DNA from: Allofournierella_A excrementavium
GTDB lineage: Bacteria > Bacillota > Clostridia > Oscillospirales > Ruminococcaceae
DNA length: 64,000 nt
NCBI GenBank assembly: GCA_019120375.1
Contig: DWVE01000030.1
Span: forward strand, 1 to 64,000
Direction of reading: 5' to 3'
Shown here: piece by piece, positions 1-10,154 of the stretch
How positions within the stretch are numbered: the first letter of the stretch is position 1
Layout of the letters: each line of letters starts with the position of its first letter
Position numbers and translations under genes: made by a program
The notes under the pieces: generated by a model
Seen by the model: the letters and a program-made list of their open reading frames with translations, nothing else
The model's database searches: none
What the model was told of the DNA's origin: nothing

Positions 1-144
1 CAGCCCCAGCCGGACCCCGCGCCCCAGCCCCAGCCGGACCCCGACCCCCAGCCGGAAAATCCTTCTGGCGGCCATGTGCATGACAGCCCCACCGTGGACC
101 TTGACCCGGATGCGGGGAACGACCTTACAGACTTTTGGTCGTAA
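1..144 (+). CDS. C-terminal end of an unidentified protein (partial)
   Basis: The window opens inside a plus-strand reading frame that stops at TAA 142-144, leaving 47 residues. The visible tail begins with a Pro-Gln-Asp repeat (PQPDP units) and ends in the acidic stretch NDLTDFWS. The repeat looks like a flexible linker; no domain can be recognised. It lies in the same direction as the conjugation genes and is separated from the giant surface gene by two hairpins, so it is probably the last gene of the preceding unit of the mobile element. Function unknown. Confidence 0.7.
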   Translation, partial: QPQPDPAPQPQPDPDPQPENPSGGHVHDSPTVDLDPDAGNDLTDFWS

Positions 145-164
145 GATGAGCGGACACGTCCATC

Positions 165-234
165 GGCTGTGTTTGAAAATCGCATAACTGAGCCAAAAAC
201 GAGGTACGACCGACGGTCGCACCTCGTTTTTTAT
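165..234 (+). repeat. Palindromic repeat, copy A (also acts as a terminator)
   Basis: A near-perfect inverted repeat centred on ACCGACGGT occupies about 195-230. Its arms are AAACGAGGTACG and CGCACCTCGTTT, and a T-run follows, so it should work as an intrinsic terminator for the upstream gene. The preceding bases (TGAAAATCGCATAACTGAGCC) match the flank of three other copies in the element near 16.7 kb and 22.1-22.2 kb. Confidence 0.8.
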
Positions 235-245
235 ACCCTTTTCCC

Positions 246-268
246 GCCCGCTGAAAAGCGGGCTTTTT
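246..268 (+). terminator. Intrinsic terminator-like hairpin
   Basis: Stem GCCCGCT/AGCGGGC closes a GAAA tetraloop and is followed by five T. It sits between the palindromic repeat and the ribosome binding site of the giant surface gene, so that gene needs either read-through or a promoter inside this short region. I did not see a convincing one. Confidence 0.65.
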
Positions 269-299
269 CATATCCAAAACAAAAAGGAGGAACAAGAAA

Positions 300-3200
300 A
301 TGAAACATGCAAAGCGGCTGTTGGCCGGTGTGCTGGCCGCGCTGCTGCTTTCCACCACGCTGGCCCCCGCGGTGTTTGCGGCGGGCGACGCGGCGGGCGG
401 TGCGGCTTCAACGGCACAAAGCGAAACGCAGCCCAGCGCCAGCCCGGCCCCCACAGAGCGGCCTGCGGGAAGCCCTGCCCCATCCGCAACGCCGGAGAGC
501 AGCCCGGCCCCCACCCAGGAGCCGAACGCCAGCCCGGAGCCGGAGGCCAGCGCAAGCCCTGCGCCCACCGAAACCCCGGAGGCCAGCGCCGCGCCGGAGC
601 CGAGCGCCAGCCCGGAGCCGGAGGAGACGCCGGAACCCACCGGGACGCCGGTGCCCACGGAGGAGCCGGAACCCACCGGGACGCCAACGCCCACCGAGGA
701 GCCGGTAAATATCGAAATCGTGGAGATGACCGGCGTGGTGGAAGCCGAGGTTGGCGACACCGTGACCTTTTCGGTGCAGACCAGCAGCGAGGAGGGGGTG
801 CGCTATCAGTGGCAGCGCCTCTACACCCCGCCGGTGGAGGAGCCGGAGGCCCTGTATCCTTATGGCGAGGGGGAGAGCACCGACTACTATTTCCCCATCG
901 AAGGCATGACCGAGGCCGAAGTGCTGGCCCAGAACCCGGACGCGGTGTGGCCCGGCATTGAAATCTACTACGACATGCTTGCCAAGACCCCGGCGACCAT
1001 GAGCCGAAGCGGCGCTCAGCCGGAATTTCATATTGAAAATGGAACCCATAACTATGTGTTGGAGCCGGAAGGGGAAGAAACCGCGCCGGATGTGGGCGTT
1101 TGGGAACCCATTGCGGGCGAGACCGCCAGCACCTACGAACACACCGTAACGGAGGAGGACGAATACGCCAGCTACCGCTGTGTTGTGACGGTGGAGCCGC
1201 AGGAGGCCGCGCCGGAGGAGACCCCCGCGCCCACCGAGACCCCGGAGGCCACCGCTGCGCCGGAACAGAAAGAAGAAGCGCAGGCGGCGGAGCAGCCGGA
1301 GACCGTCGAGCTGATTTCAGACAGCATGTATGTGCAGCTGCCCGCGCAGGGCGGCCAGGTGCAGCTGTTCGCCGCCCCGGCCCCGAAGGCCGCGCCCGCC
1401 GTGGCGCTGAGCGAGGACGGCCAGTGGCTCACCGGCGTCGCCAGCAACATGGAGTACATCACTGCCGAAACTTATGCCGCCCAGGGCGGCGAGGCGGCGA
1501 ACAACGCCTGGTGGACCAAACTCAGCGGCGGTGCGCGGGCGGATGGAAGCAAGTATTCTCCCACGGGCCTTACCGACGGAAAGATGGAAGTCTTGTCCGC
1601 CTGGTATGGGCGCACCGTGTATGTGCGGTACCAGGGCCAGAGCGGGCAGGGGACAGCCATTGAAATTCCCGCCTACACCGACCCCAGCTACCAGAGCGGC
1701 CAATCTTTCCTGTACAAGAACGCCATCAAGGTGTTGAATGCCTGGGTGCCGGATACAGGAGCCAGTTTTTATGCCACTTATCTGCGGACGGCAATACCCA
1801 ACGGGGAAACACCCAACGGTGGCCATATCACCATCGATACAATCCCCATCACAATTTTCAATGCAAACAGCAAGGCTATGTTGACCAACGCCGAGGGCGA
1901 CTACATCTACGATGCGGTCATCATCGGCGCGGCCACAAACGATGAGCCGGACCTGTCCGGCGCGGCGGCCTGGGTGCTGGCGGACTACATTGACCAGGGT
2001 TACGGCTTTATGATCGGCCACGACATGATCTATGGCTACGGCGGCGTTGCCGCCGACCCGGACTATGTGCCCGACCCCAACAGCACCGTCACCCCCTACT
2101 ACAAGCTGAACACGCTGGAAAACGGCCATTACAACATGGCCTGGCTGATGGGCCGCAACGAGCACTACAGCGCGGCCGACCCCTACAGTGCCGCCAGTAT
2201 GATCTTGTGCGGCGGCGACTACCGGGACAAATCCACGCTGTATGGCGATAACAGCGGCGTGAGCCTGCTGGAGATACGCAAGAGCGGCATGGGCGACCCG
2301 CTGACCAGCTTTGCTGCCCGCACGCCCACCAATTATCCTTATTCGGCGGGCTATGATGGGATACCTTACAACGTAGGCGACCAGGTGAAAGGCACCCCCA
2401 CCCACACGAACCAACAGATCGCCTACGGCACCGTCTGGATCGACTACGCCAGCAACGGCCTCACCGGCATGGGGGCGGGCCGGCTCATCAGCGACCGCAA
2501 GGCCGACGGACTGACCGGCACCAATAATTTTTACCTGACCACCAACGGCAACCTGGCCATGAGCCAGATCGGCCACACCAGGGGCAACAAAGACATCGTG
2601 CGCATTGACGAGTGCTATATCCTGGCGAACACCCTGTTTTACATCTCCCAGCGCCAGCAGTGCCAGGTGTGCCAGAGCCAGCAGGGCGGCAACGACCAGA
2701 TCCAGATCGTGCGGAAGATCCGCAGCGCCCAGGAACTTGCAAACCTGGCAAATCCCGACCTGTGGTTTACCTACCCGCTGGACGGCTGCTACATGCTGGT
2801 CAATGACATCCAGCTGCCGGCGGACTGGCAGCCCATCGAGGGCTTTGACGGCCATTTTGACGCCGACGGCCACAGCGTTACCTTCAGCGCGGACCTGCCG
2901 GAGGAAAACCGGCGGGTGTTTGCCTCCACCGGCGACGGCTGGGCGCTGGGCGAGGACAAGGCCCAGGGCGTCGATGCGGTGTATGACGGCGACGCCAAAA
3001 CCACCGGCGTGGCCCGCGTGGTGGGCTATCTGTCGGCGCTGCTGGGCGACGCCGACAGCTGGCAGGGCTACCGGGTGGAGATCGACGGCACCGATGGCGT
3101 CACTTACAGCTGCATCACCAACGGGGACGGCAAGTACATCATCAGCAATCTACCTGTCACCGGCGTGATGGAGGCTCATGTGTACGATGCGGCGGGCCGT

Positions 3201-6200
3201 GAACTGACCGAGCTGGGGGCGCTGGCCGTCACCATCCCGGACGGCACCGGCATGGTGACGCCCGAGGGCCGCAATCAGGATTTCTGGGCGAGCGCCGAGA
3301 CCACGGCCATCTACCCGCTGGAATATACGGCGCTGCCGCCGGAGCCGATCACCCGCTGGGTGGGCCAGAGCGGCGATTTTACCGCCACTATCCTGACGGG
3401 CGTGGCTTACCCGAAAGAAAAAATCGTCTGGCAGTACAACGATGGCAGCGGCTGGAAAGACCTGGAGGGAAGCGGCGTCGAGTACAGCGTGGAGTATCTG
3501 GGCCAGGTGGACACCGGCGACGCAATGACCACCGGCACCCAGACCCGCCTTGTGCTTGAAAACCTGCCCCTCTCGCTGGACGGTGTGGAAGTGCGCATCC
3601 GCTACGAGGGCAACCGTGTGAAGGAAATGACCTCCGGCAGTGCGACGGCCACCGTGCGCAAGCCTGAGCTGTCGCTGACCATGACCGGGGGCCAGACGGT
3701 CTATGTTTCTCCGCAGGCTGCCGACGGCACGAAGCTGGACTATGCCGTGCCCGCATCGACGTGGCCGGATCTGTTTGGCAAAGAGTACCCGGACGGGTAC
3801 AAAGAAAAAAACAACGGAAACAACCAGGCATCCTATACCAGCGAGATCCTGTATCTGCCCGAACTGGACGAGCGCAGCACCCCTGCCCTTACCTGGTATT
3901 ACCGCAGCGGCAACAACACTGTGACCGAGACCCCCTTTGGCAGCTGCCGCTACAACGCCCAGAGCGGCGAGTGGGAGACGACCCTGGAATACGCCACGCT
4001 GAAGCGACTGCACCCGGAATTGCAGTTTACGGTCGAAACCAGCCAGCCGGTGCCCTGCACCGAGGATGGCACGCCTGACCCGGAAGGCGAATGGCGCAAG
4101 ATCACCAGCACCCTGCTGGTGGATGGCGCGGATACCAGCATGGATGTGGGCAACACCCATTTCTTCTTCCGCTGCGCTGCGGAAAATGAATACGGCAGCG
4201 GGAAATCCCTGTACACGGGCAAGGCCAACAGCCCGGACGCGGACCTCACCGTGAGCTACACGCTGGACATTCTGCCGAACCAGGGCAAGGCGGTTTATGG
4301 CAACGGGCAGGCGGCCTGGACATTCCCGGACCTGGAAGTCATTGCACCCAATGGCCTGCGCACGGCGATCCTGACCTTCTTTGAGCCGGGGCACAGCACG
4401 AAGAACGACATTGTGGTGCGCGGCGGCAACCCCTACGGGATCGAGATCAGCTATGATGCAAACGACTATGTGATTTTCAAATCGGCCAGTGGCGATCTTA
4501 TCCCGCAGGAGGATTGGCAGGCGTTTTTCAGGGAGTATATCTCTTTTGTTACGTTTGACCCCAAGGATGCCAATGTGGACGACATCAGCTGGTACATCGC
4601 AGAGGAGGACGAGACGGAAAAATTCTGCCTGATGCTCTTCGACGGCACGACCAATGGATGGGTCGGGGCCGGCGACAAGTACGGCCCGCGCGGCAACTGG
4701 GGCAACGGCAGCCCGAGCTCCTGGGGCGGCGGTGAAAACTGCTGGAACGACACCGTGTCCTACAAAGGGCTGGCAGCGACCACGGACAAAATCACGGCAA
4801 CAATCACGACCTCCTCGGATCAGAAAGGGCCGACATGGGATGATTCAAACTACTACCACTGCCGTGGATACACCATATCACTTGCAAAATCTTTTGATGC
4901 GACCGTGTACAACAAGCTCTATATCAATGCGGAAATCATGGCGCCGTCGTCCAATGGTATTACAAACAGCATCCTGCTCTCCCATGGCACGGGGGCGCTG
5001 AACATTGTGGCCCCCACGCCCGGGCGGACGCACGCGACCACCGGCGGCTTAAAGGTCTATGATATTTCCACTGTGACGGGCACGGCTACGCTGGAACTGC
5101 GAAGCTATGAGGAGGTGCACTATGCGCTGACCGGCAAACATGAAAAAGACAGCGACCTTGTGGGTATCACGGAGACGATGCAGCCCACAGTTTATGCAGC
5201 CTATGCGCTCGCAAACAATTTTGAACGGACCGACAGATCCGCGATCCGCTACAGCGAAATTTATGCAAACAACGCAAAAATCGACGCTGCCGTGACCCTG
5301 ACGCCCGACCCGGAAAAGGTGTACGACGGCCAGCCCAGCAAGGCCGTGCTGACCGTGACAGCAGGCAGCGAGGCGCAAAAGGCGGAGATCATGGCCGGCA
5401 GCGTCCTGGTCTACTCCAAGGACGGCCAGCCTGTCGAGGAGTGCATCGACCAGGGCACCTACACCGCCACCGCGTCCTTCAGCGCGGCGGTGCTGGAAAA
5501 GTATGATCTGGCCGGCGTGGATGCCCAGGGCAATGTGACTGCGACCATCAAAATCAATCCCAGGCCGCTTACACTTCGCAGCAAGTACCTGGATGACCCG
5601 GCCAACCCCGCCAACATCAAGACCTACGACGGCACCACCGAAGCGACCATCAGCAACATCAAGATCAGCAACATTGTTCCCGGTGATAGCGTTGCGGTTG
5701 ATAAGACCCACTATGCGGGTGTTTATTCCACTGCAAACGCCGGCGAGACCCTGAACGCGGACGGCACAGTGCAGGACAATCGCTATACCAAGCTGGCCGA
5801 GAACACCATCACTCGTACAGAAGAGATCCGGCTCATCAAGGACCCCGAGGGCAATTACTACATTGCCAGCGAGGAATACAGCGGGGCGATCTACCGGCGG
5901 CCCATCAGCGCCTTTGTGGGCAATTTTACTTCTGTATACGGCGAGGACCCGGCGCTCGACCCGCAAACGGCGGATGAATATTCCGCCGCCGAGGGCGGCG
6001 ACGGGTACGACCTGGGCATTTCGGCCCTGGTGGCCGGCGACACCCTGACCATCAACCCGGCCAGGAGCGGCTTTGTGCTGCCCCCGGTGGACGCCGGCAG
6101 CGACGCCGGCGTCTATGAGGTGGGCTATGAGGGGCTGACCGAGGCCAACTACCCTGTGCTGAGCAACTACATCGTGTGGTATCAGCCGGGGACGCTGACC

Positions 6201-8900
6201 ATCGGCCCCCGGCCGCTCATCATTAGCGCCGGCGAGTACACCAAGGTGTACGGCGACCCTATGCCGGAGTTTGAGCCGGTCTACGACGGCCTGGCCGCCG
6301 GCGATACGCCGGAGGATCTGGCCGGCGAGCCGGTCTTTGCGTGCGACGCCGGCGAAAAGAGCCCGGTGGGCAGCTACGAGGTCACAGTAAGTGGACTGAC
6401 CTGCCCGGAAAATGAAAACGGCGCGTACAATTACACGATCTATTACCGGCCCGGTACGCTGGAAATCACAAAGCGGCCTATCATCATTACCCCGGACCCC
6501 GGTGAAGAACCCGAGGAGCCGGTGGCGGTGGACCCGGTGGCGAGCGTCGCCGTGGAAAAGCGGGTGGACAAGGACGTGCTGGCCGTGGGTGAAACGGCAA
6601 CCTACACCATTGTGGTGACCAATACCGGCACCGTGGAGCTGACAAACCTGCCCGTTGAGGACAACCACGATGGAGCAGGGGAGATCAGCGCCGCTGCCGG
6701 CCAGGGTTACACCTACGATGGAAACGGGGCTTTCACCATCGTCCGGCTGCCGGCGGGCAAGAGCGTGACCATCACCTACACCTACACCGCTCTGGATGCC
6801 GACGCCGGCAAGACACTGACGAACATTGCCGTGGCAAAGGTGCCCGGCGCAAACCCGGAAGACCCCAGCAACCCCGGCCAGGGGCTTGACCCGGAGAAAC
6901 CCATCGACCCGGACAAGGAAGTGCCCAGCGAGCCGGTGGAAGTGCCGGTTGACCCGGACAAGGAGCCTGGGCCGACGCCGCAGCCGGAAGACGGCCGCAG
7001 CATCAAGCTGACCAAGACCCCGGACCTGGCTTTTGCAAAACCGGGCGACACCATCACCTATACCGTGGTTGTGACCAACGATGGTGACGAAGACCTGACT
7101 AATGTGGTCGTGCGGGATAAGCCGCAGAATTTCGCCGGTGAATTGGAGGCCGTGCCGGGCACGGGGTACACTGTAGCAAACGGCGTCTGCACCATCGACA
7201 GCCTGCCGGTGGGCAGCAGCGTGACGTTGACCTTCAGCTACCTGGTACTGGACGCCGACGCCGGGCGCAACCTGCGCAATGTAGTGATCGGCACCATCCC
7301 CGGCACAAACCCGCCCGACCCGGCTGACCCGGATAGCGGCATTGACCCGGATAACCCCCTCGACCCGGATAAAGACGTGCCCAGCAACGAGGCCGTTGTG
7401 CCGGTGGATCTGGCTGGCGGGGTCGCCGCTGACCCGCAGTGGAAAGTCTATGGCGATGAGGACCCGGAGCTGACCTACACGCTGCCGGAAGACCTGGTGA
7501 ACCCCGGAGACATCTGGGGCGAGCTGGAGCGTGTGCCCGGCGAAGAGGTCGGAAGCTATATCATCATGCAGGGAACCCTGCAAAGTGATAATTACGACAT
7601 CACCTACATTCCCAACTATCTGGTGATCGTGCCCGCGCCGCTGACCATCAAGGCCGACGACAAAGGCCGCCCTGCTTACACGGCAAATCCGCCGTTCACT
7701 GTGACCTACACGGGCTTTAGATTCGACGACGGGCCGGAGGACCTGGCAGGCGAGCTTGAAATTGAGTGCCCTGCCGATCTGGAGAGCGAGCCGGGTGAGT
7801 ACCCCATCACCGCCAGCGGGCTGACCAGCCGTAACTACGATATTACTTGGTTGCCTGGTACGCTCACCGTTTGGGACATTGCCGAGCCGCCCCTGGTGGG
7901 TGTGATCGAGGTGGACAAGCCGGACGACGACGCCAGCTTCGGCACTGGCGAAATCGGCAAAGAGTATCCTCAGACTGGCGACGGGGACGGCTCCCTGGTC
8001 AAGACCTGGGATGCAAACGCAGATGATGCTGCCCCGCTGCTGGTGCTTGAGGATGGGCAGCTGTATCTGCGCAAATCGACAAAGGAGGTGGATCTCAGCG
8101 AAGAAACGGCAACAGAAGAAAGAGCCTACGATGATCTGACAGAACAGGCAGTGCCGGAAAGCATTACCGTGACCAGAGATGGCGTCACGCTTGAAATGCA
8201 GCTTGCCTCGGTGGATTATGCCCCCACGCCGGGCACGCTCACTGCTGAAGGAACCCTGGACCATGGCTATCTGATCGATGCGCCCTCTGCGCCCGAAGCA
8301 AAGGACATCACCTATACCGACCCCGACACCGGCCTCACGCAGACTGTGCGGGGTCAGCTGGTGAGCACGGAGCAGACGGAGCCGTTTGCCTGGCGCGCGG
8401 TGGAGTTCCCGATCCGCTACTATGGCGACGAGAGCTATGAGATTTTCCAGCTGGACGATACCTACATCGCCTATGACACGGCTGCGCCTCAGTGGCAGGG
8501 CTTGGATGCCCTGGTGTTGGAGCATGTTGAGCTGCCGGCTGAGAGCTATCGGCTGACAGGATCTGAGTGGACGAGCGGCTGGGTGCTGGATGAAAACGGC
8601 CGCGCCGTGCGGCATGGGGTGCTCTATGGGGAGATGTATGCTGCCCGGTGGGTCAGCACATACACCGCAGAAACACAGATCCCCCTGTACAGCGCAACAG
8701 CGGTTTACACAGCCGCCAGCGGGTCGGGGGCTTTGATCGTTGCAGATTATACCCCGATTTCCGTGGCGACAGTTCTGGTGGCGGCGTCGGTCGGCGTTTT
8801 GCTGCTGGCTCTGGCAGTTATCGTTTTTCTTCTTTTGTTACGGCGAAAGAGAAAGGGAGAGGAGGACAATGGCGAACATAACCCAGTCTATCAAGGATAA
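300..8900 (+). CDS. Giant cell-surface protein with DUF5057-, MBG- and DUF11-like repeats
   Basis: A 2866-residue exported protein. An AGGAGG-type site precedes the ATG. Residues 1-28 are a signal peptide; about 33-135 are a Pro/Ser/Glu/Thr-rich stalk of SPAPT/SPEPE units; then comes an Ig-like stretch and a large region resembling DUF5057 (DYIDQGYGFMIGHD; ILANTLFYISQ). MBG-like modules (VYGDPMPEFEP type) start near residue 1660 and recur near 2380-2520, flanking two DUF11-like modules at about 2080 and 2230. A hydrophobic helix at about 2823-2847 followed by RRKRK anchors the C terminus; there is no terminal LPXTG signal. It lies at the head of the conjugation genes and overlaps the next gene by 32 bases. 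A role as adhesin or mating-pair surface factor is inference. Confidence 0.85.
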   Translation: MKHAKRLLAGVLAALLLSTTLAPAVFAAGDAAGGAASTAQSETQPSASPAPTERPAGSPAPSATPESSPAPTQEPNASPEPEASASPAPTETPEASAAPEPSASPEPEETPEPTGTPVPTEEPEPTGTPTPTEEPVNIEIVEMTGVVEAEVGDTVTFSVQTSSEEGVRYQWQRLYTPPVEEPEALYPYGEGESTDYYFPIEGMTEAEVLAQNPDAVWPGIEIYYDMLAKTPATMSRSGAQPEFHIENGTHNYVLEPEGEETAPDVGVWEPIAGETASTYEHTVTEEDEYASYRCVVTVEPQEAAPEETPAPTETPEATAAPEQKEEAQAAEQPETVELISDSMYVQLPAQGGQVQLFAAPAPKAAPAVALSEDGQWLTGVASNMEYITAETYAAQGGEAANNAWWTKLSGGARADGSKYSPTGLTDGKMEVLSAWYGRTVYVRYQGQSGQGTAIEIPAYTDPSYQSGQSFLYKNAIKVLNAWVPDTGASFYATYLRTAIPNGETPNGGHITIDTIPITIFNANSKAMLTNAEGDYIYDAVIIGAATNDEPDLSGAAAWVLADYIDQGYGFMIGHDMIYGYGGVAADPDYVPDPNSTVTPYYKLNTLENGHYNMAWLMGRNEHYSAADPYSAASMILCGGDYRDKSTLYGDNSGVSLLEIRKSGMGDPLTSFAARTPTNYPYSAGYDGIPYNVGDQVKGTPTHTNQQIAYGTVWIDYASNGLTGMGAGRLISDRKADGLTGTNNFYLTTNGNLAMSQIGHTRGNKDIVRIDECYILANTLFYISQRQQCQVCQSQQGGNDQIQIVRKIRSAQELANLANPDLWFTYPLDGCYMLVNDIQLPADWQPIEGFDGHFDADGHSVTFSADLPEENRRVFASTGDGWALGEDKAQGVDAVYDGDAKTTGVARVVGYLSALLGDADSWQGYRVEIDGTDGVTYSCITNGDGKYIISNLPVTGVMEAHVYDAAGRELTELGALAVTIPDGTGMVTPEGRNQDFWASAETTAIYPLEYTALPPEPITRWVGQSGDFTATILTGVAYPKEKIVWQYNDGSGWKDLEGSGVEYSVEYLGQVDTGDAMTTGTQTRLVLENLPLSLDGVEVRIRYEGNRVKEMTSGSATATVRKPELSLTMTGGQTVYVSPQAADGTKLDYAVPASTWPDLFGKEYPDGYKEKNNGNNQASYTSEILYLPELDERSTPALTWYYRSGNNTVTETPFGSCRYNAQSGEWETTLEYATLKRLHPELQFTVETSQPVPCTEDGTPDPEGEWRKITSTLLVDGADTSMDVGNTHFFFRCAAENEYGSGKSLYTGKANSPDADLTVSYTLDILPNQGKAVYGNGQAAWTFPDLEVIAPNGLRTAILTFFEPGHSTKNDIVVRGGNPYGIEISYDANDYVIFKSASGDLIPQEDWQAFFREYISFVTFDPKDANVDDISWYIAEEDETEKFCLMLFDGTTNGWVGAGDKYGPRGNWGNGSPSSWGGGENCWNDTVSYKGLAATTDKITATITTSSDQKGPTWDDSNYYHCRGYTISLAKSFDATVYNKLYINAEIMAPSSNGITNSILLSHGTGALNIVAPTPGRTHATTGGLKVYDISTVTGTATLELRSYEEVHYALTGKHEKDSDLVGITETMQPTVYAAYALANNFERTDRSAIRYSEIYANNAKIDAAVTLTPDPEKVYDGQPSKAVLTVTAGSEAQKAEIMAGSVLVYSKDGQPVEECIDQGTYTATASFSAAVLEKYDLAGVDAQGNVTATIKINPRPLTLRSKYLDDPANPANIKTYDGTTEATISNIKISNIVPGDSVAVDKTHYAGVYSTANAGETLNADGTVQDNRYTKLAENTITRTEEIRLIKDPEGNYYIASEEYSGAIYRRPISAFVGNFTSVYGEDPALDPQTADEYSAAEGGDGYDLGISALVAGDTLTINPARSGFVLPPVDAGSDAGVYEVGYEGLTEANYPVLSNYIVWYQPGTLTIGPRPLIISAGEYTKVYGDPMPEFEPVYDGLAAGDTPEDLAGEPVFACDAGEKSPVGSYEVTVSGLTCPENENGAYNYTIYYRPGTLEITKRPIIITPDPGEEPEEPVAVDPVASVAVEKRVDKDVLAVGETATYTIVVTNTGTVELTNLPVEDNHDGAGEISAAAGQGYTYDGNGAFTIVRLPAGKSVTITYTYTALDADAGKTLTNIAVAKVPGANPEDPSNPGQGLDPEKPIDPDKEVPSEPVEVPVDPDKEPGPTPQPEDGRSIKLTKTPDLAFAKPGDTITYTVVVTNDGDEDLTNVVVRDKPQNFAGELEAVPGTGYTVANGVCTIDSLPVGSSVTLTFSYLVLDADAGRNLRNVVIGTIPGTNPPDPADPDSGIDPDNPLDPDKDVPSNEAVVPVDLAGGVAADPQWKVYGDEDPELTYTLPEDLVNPGDIWGELERVPGEEVGSYIIMQGTLQSDNYDITYIPNYLVIVPAPLTIKADDKGRPAYTANPPFTVTYTGFRFDDGPEDLAGELEIECPADLESEPGEYPITASGLTSRNYDITWLPGTLTVWDIAEPPLVGVIEVDKPDDDASFGTGEIGKEYPQTGDGDGSLVKTWDANADDAAPLLVLEDGQLYLRKSTKEVDLSEETATEERAYDDLTEQAVPESITVTRDGVTLEMQLASVDYAPTPGTLTAEGTLDHGYLIDAPSAPEAKDITYTDPDTGLTQTVRGQLVSTEQTEPFAWRAVEFPIRYYGDESYEIFQLDDTYIAYDTAAPQWQGLDALVLEHVELPAESYRLTGSEWTSGWVLDENGRAVRHGVLYGEMYAARWVSTYTAETQIPLYSATAVYTAASGSGALIVADYTPISVATVLVAASVGVLLLALAVIVFLLLLRRKRKGEEDNGEHNPVYQG

Positions 8901-9864
8901 TATCACGATCACCGAATACGCTGAGATGCTGGGCTACCACGTCCTGCAGGTCAGCGCCGCCCGCTGGACGTTGGAAGAACATGACAGCATCAACATTAAC
9001 CTGGATCCTCGGCATCCTGGGAGACAGCGGTTCATCTGGAACAGCCAAGGGATAGATGGAAGCGTGATCGATTTTGCGATGGCAATGAAAGGGATCTCTC
9101 AGGCAGAGGCTATCGCAGATCTGCGCCGGGTGCTGGGACATCGATCTGGCGAGTATTGGAGGGAAAAAAGAGAAAAACGTCAGGCAGCATATCAGCCTCG
9201 GGCAGCTCCCAAGGAGTTGGAGCTGCCCGAGCGGGCAGCGGGAAATCCGGCGAGGGTCTTTGCGTACCTGAACAAGACAAGAGGCATTTCTTCCACGCTC
9301 ATTGCCCAGCAACTCCGAGACAGGACCTTATACCAGGACAATCGTGGCAATGCAGTGTTCGTCGGCTATGACTATGATGCAACAGCCAAGTACTGCACCT
9401 ATCGCGGTACACTGTCGGACGTAAGTTTTCGAGGCGAAGCAAGGGGCAGCCAAAAAGCGATTGGGTTTTCCATGGGCCTTGTGGGTGAAAAACCCACAAG
9501 GCTCATGGTTTTTGAAGCACCGATCGACGCCATGAGCGCCGCAACAATGCTGGAGCTTTGCGGCCGGGATCACAAAGAGTATGCCTACCTTGCCCTTGGA
9601 GGAACGGCAGCAAACGCCCTGGAATATCACCTGCAGCAGCACCCGCAGTTGCAGGTGATTTTTTTATGCCAGGACAATGATGAAGCCGGCCTTGTGAGCC
9701 GGCAAAAATGCAGGGAAATGCTTGCCAAAAACGGCTTTTCCGGGCGCGTGATCGACAAGCTGCCCACCGGCAAGGACTTCAACGAAGACCTGCTGGCTAT
9801 GCGTCAGGCGCGTCAGCGGGCAGCGGAACAAATACAGGAACTGCGGCATGAGCCGCAAATTTAA
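8869..9864 (+). CDS. DUF3991/TOPRIM-domain protein (primase-like)
   Basis: 331 residues from ATG 8869, which has GGAGAGGAGG just upstream; an earlier frame start lies inside the surface gene and is less likely. The N-terminal part (MANITQSIKDNITITEYAEMLGY) resembles the zinc-finger-less primase N terminus of mobile-element proteins. The middle (YLNKTRGISSTLIAQQL) matches DUF3991. The C-terminal half is TOPRIM-like: LMVFEAPIDAMSA carries the conserved Glu and CQDNDEAG the Asp-x-Asp. Such proteins are common in Firmicutes conjugative elements and are thought to act on transferred single-stranded DNA. Translation is probably coupled to the upstream gene. Confidence 0.8.
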   Translation: MANITQSIKDNITITEYAEMLGYHVLQVSAARWTLEEHDSININLDPRHPGRQRFIWNSQGIDGSVIDFAMAMKGISQAEAIADLRRVLGHRSGEYWREKREKRQAAYQPRAAPKELELPERAAGNPARVFAYLNKTRGISSTLIAQQLRDRTLYQDNRGNAVFVGYDYDATAKYCTYRGTLSDVSFRGEARGSQKAIGFSMGLVGEKPTRLMVFEAPIDAMSAATMLELCGRDHKEYAYLALGGTAANALEYHLQQHPQLQVIFLCQDNDEAGLVSRQKCREMLAKNGFSGRVIDKLPTGKDFNEDLLAMRQARQRAAEQIQELRHEPQI

Positions 9865-9881
9865 GAAAAGAGGTTTTTCCT

Positions 9882-10154
9882 ATGTCTAATGCAGATAGAT
9901 TTTTTGGAGAAATGAAAGGTACGGTCGCGACCTGGCTTAATTCTGGCCTGGACAATTTCATCATCCCCGTGGCCGTTTTGATCCTGGCAATCATCACGGT
10001 GGTATTGATTGTGAAAGCGGCGGCAGATCATCACAGAGGGCAGGGCGACGACCTGGTTGAACGGTTGAAGCCCGCAATCATCTGTATCATCATCATTGCT
10101 ATTCTGCTGACCAAAAATGCTTGGTGGGGATTCTTGGTGGGGGCATCCGCATGA
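9882..10154 (+). CDS. Small two-helix membrane protein, VirB2/TrbC-like
   Basis: 90 residues with two hydrophobic helices (about 26-46 and 66-86) separated by a charged loop (KAAADHHRGQGDDLVERLK). Size, topology and position directly before a TrbL/VirB6-like gene fit the pilin-like small subunit of Gram-positive type IV secretion loci. There is no clear signal peptide. The stop overlaps the next start in an ATGA arrangement, so the two products are made together. Assignment rests on topology and context, not on a distinctive motif. Confidence 0.6.
   Translation: MSNADRFFGEMKGTVATWLNSGLDNFIIPVAVLILAIITVVLIVKAAADHHRGQGDDLVERLKPAIICIIIIAILLTKNAWWGFLVGASA

Noticed and set aside
400..720. Repeats resembling a CRISPR array
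   Set aside because: They are in-frame Pro/Ser/Glu codon repeats of variable length, without constant repeats or unique spacers.
7960..7990. YPQTG in the giant protein as a sortase signal
   Set aside because: About 300 residues follow, including the real membrane helix; it is not C-terminal.
5049..8615. 1188-residue minus-strand frame opposite the giant surface protein
   Set aside because: Third-position GC keeps the opposite strand open; no start site or domain, and the plus-strand protein has recognisable repeats.
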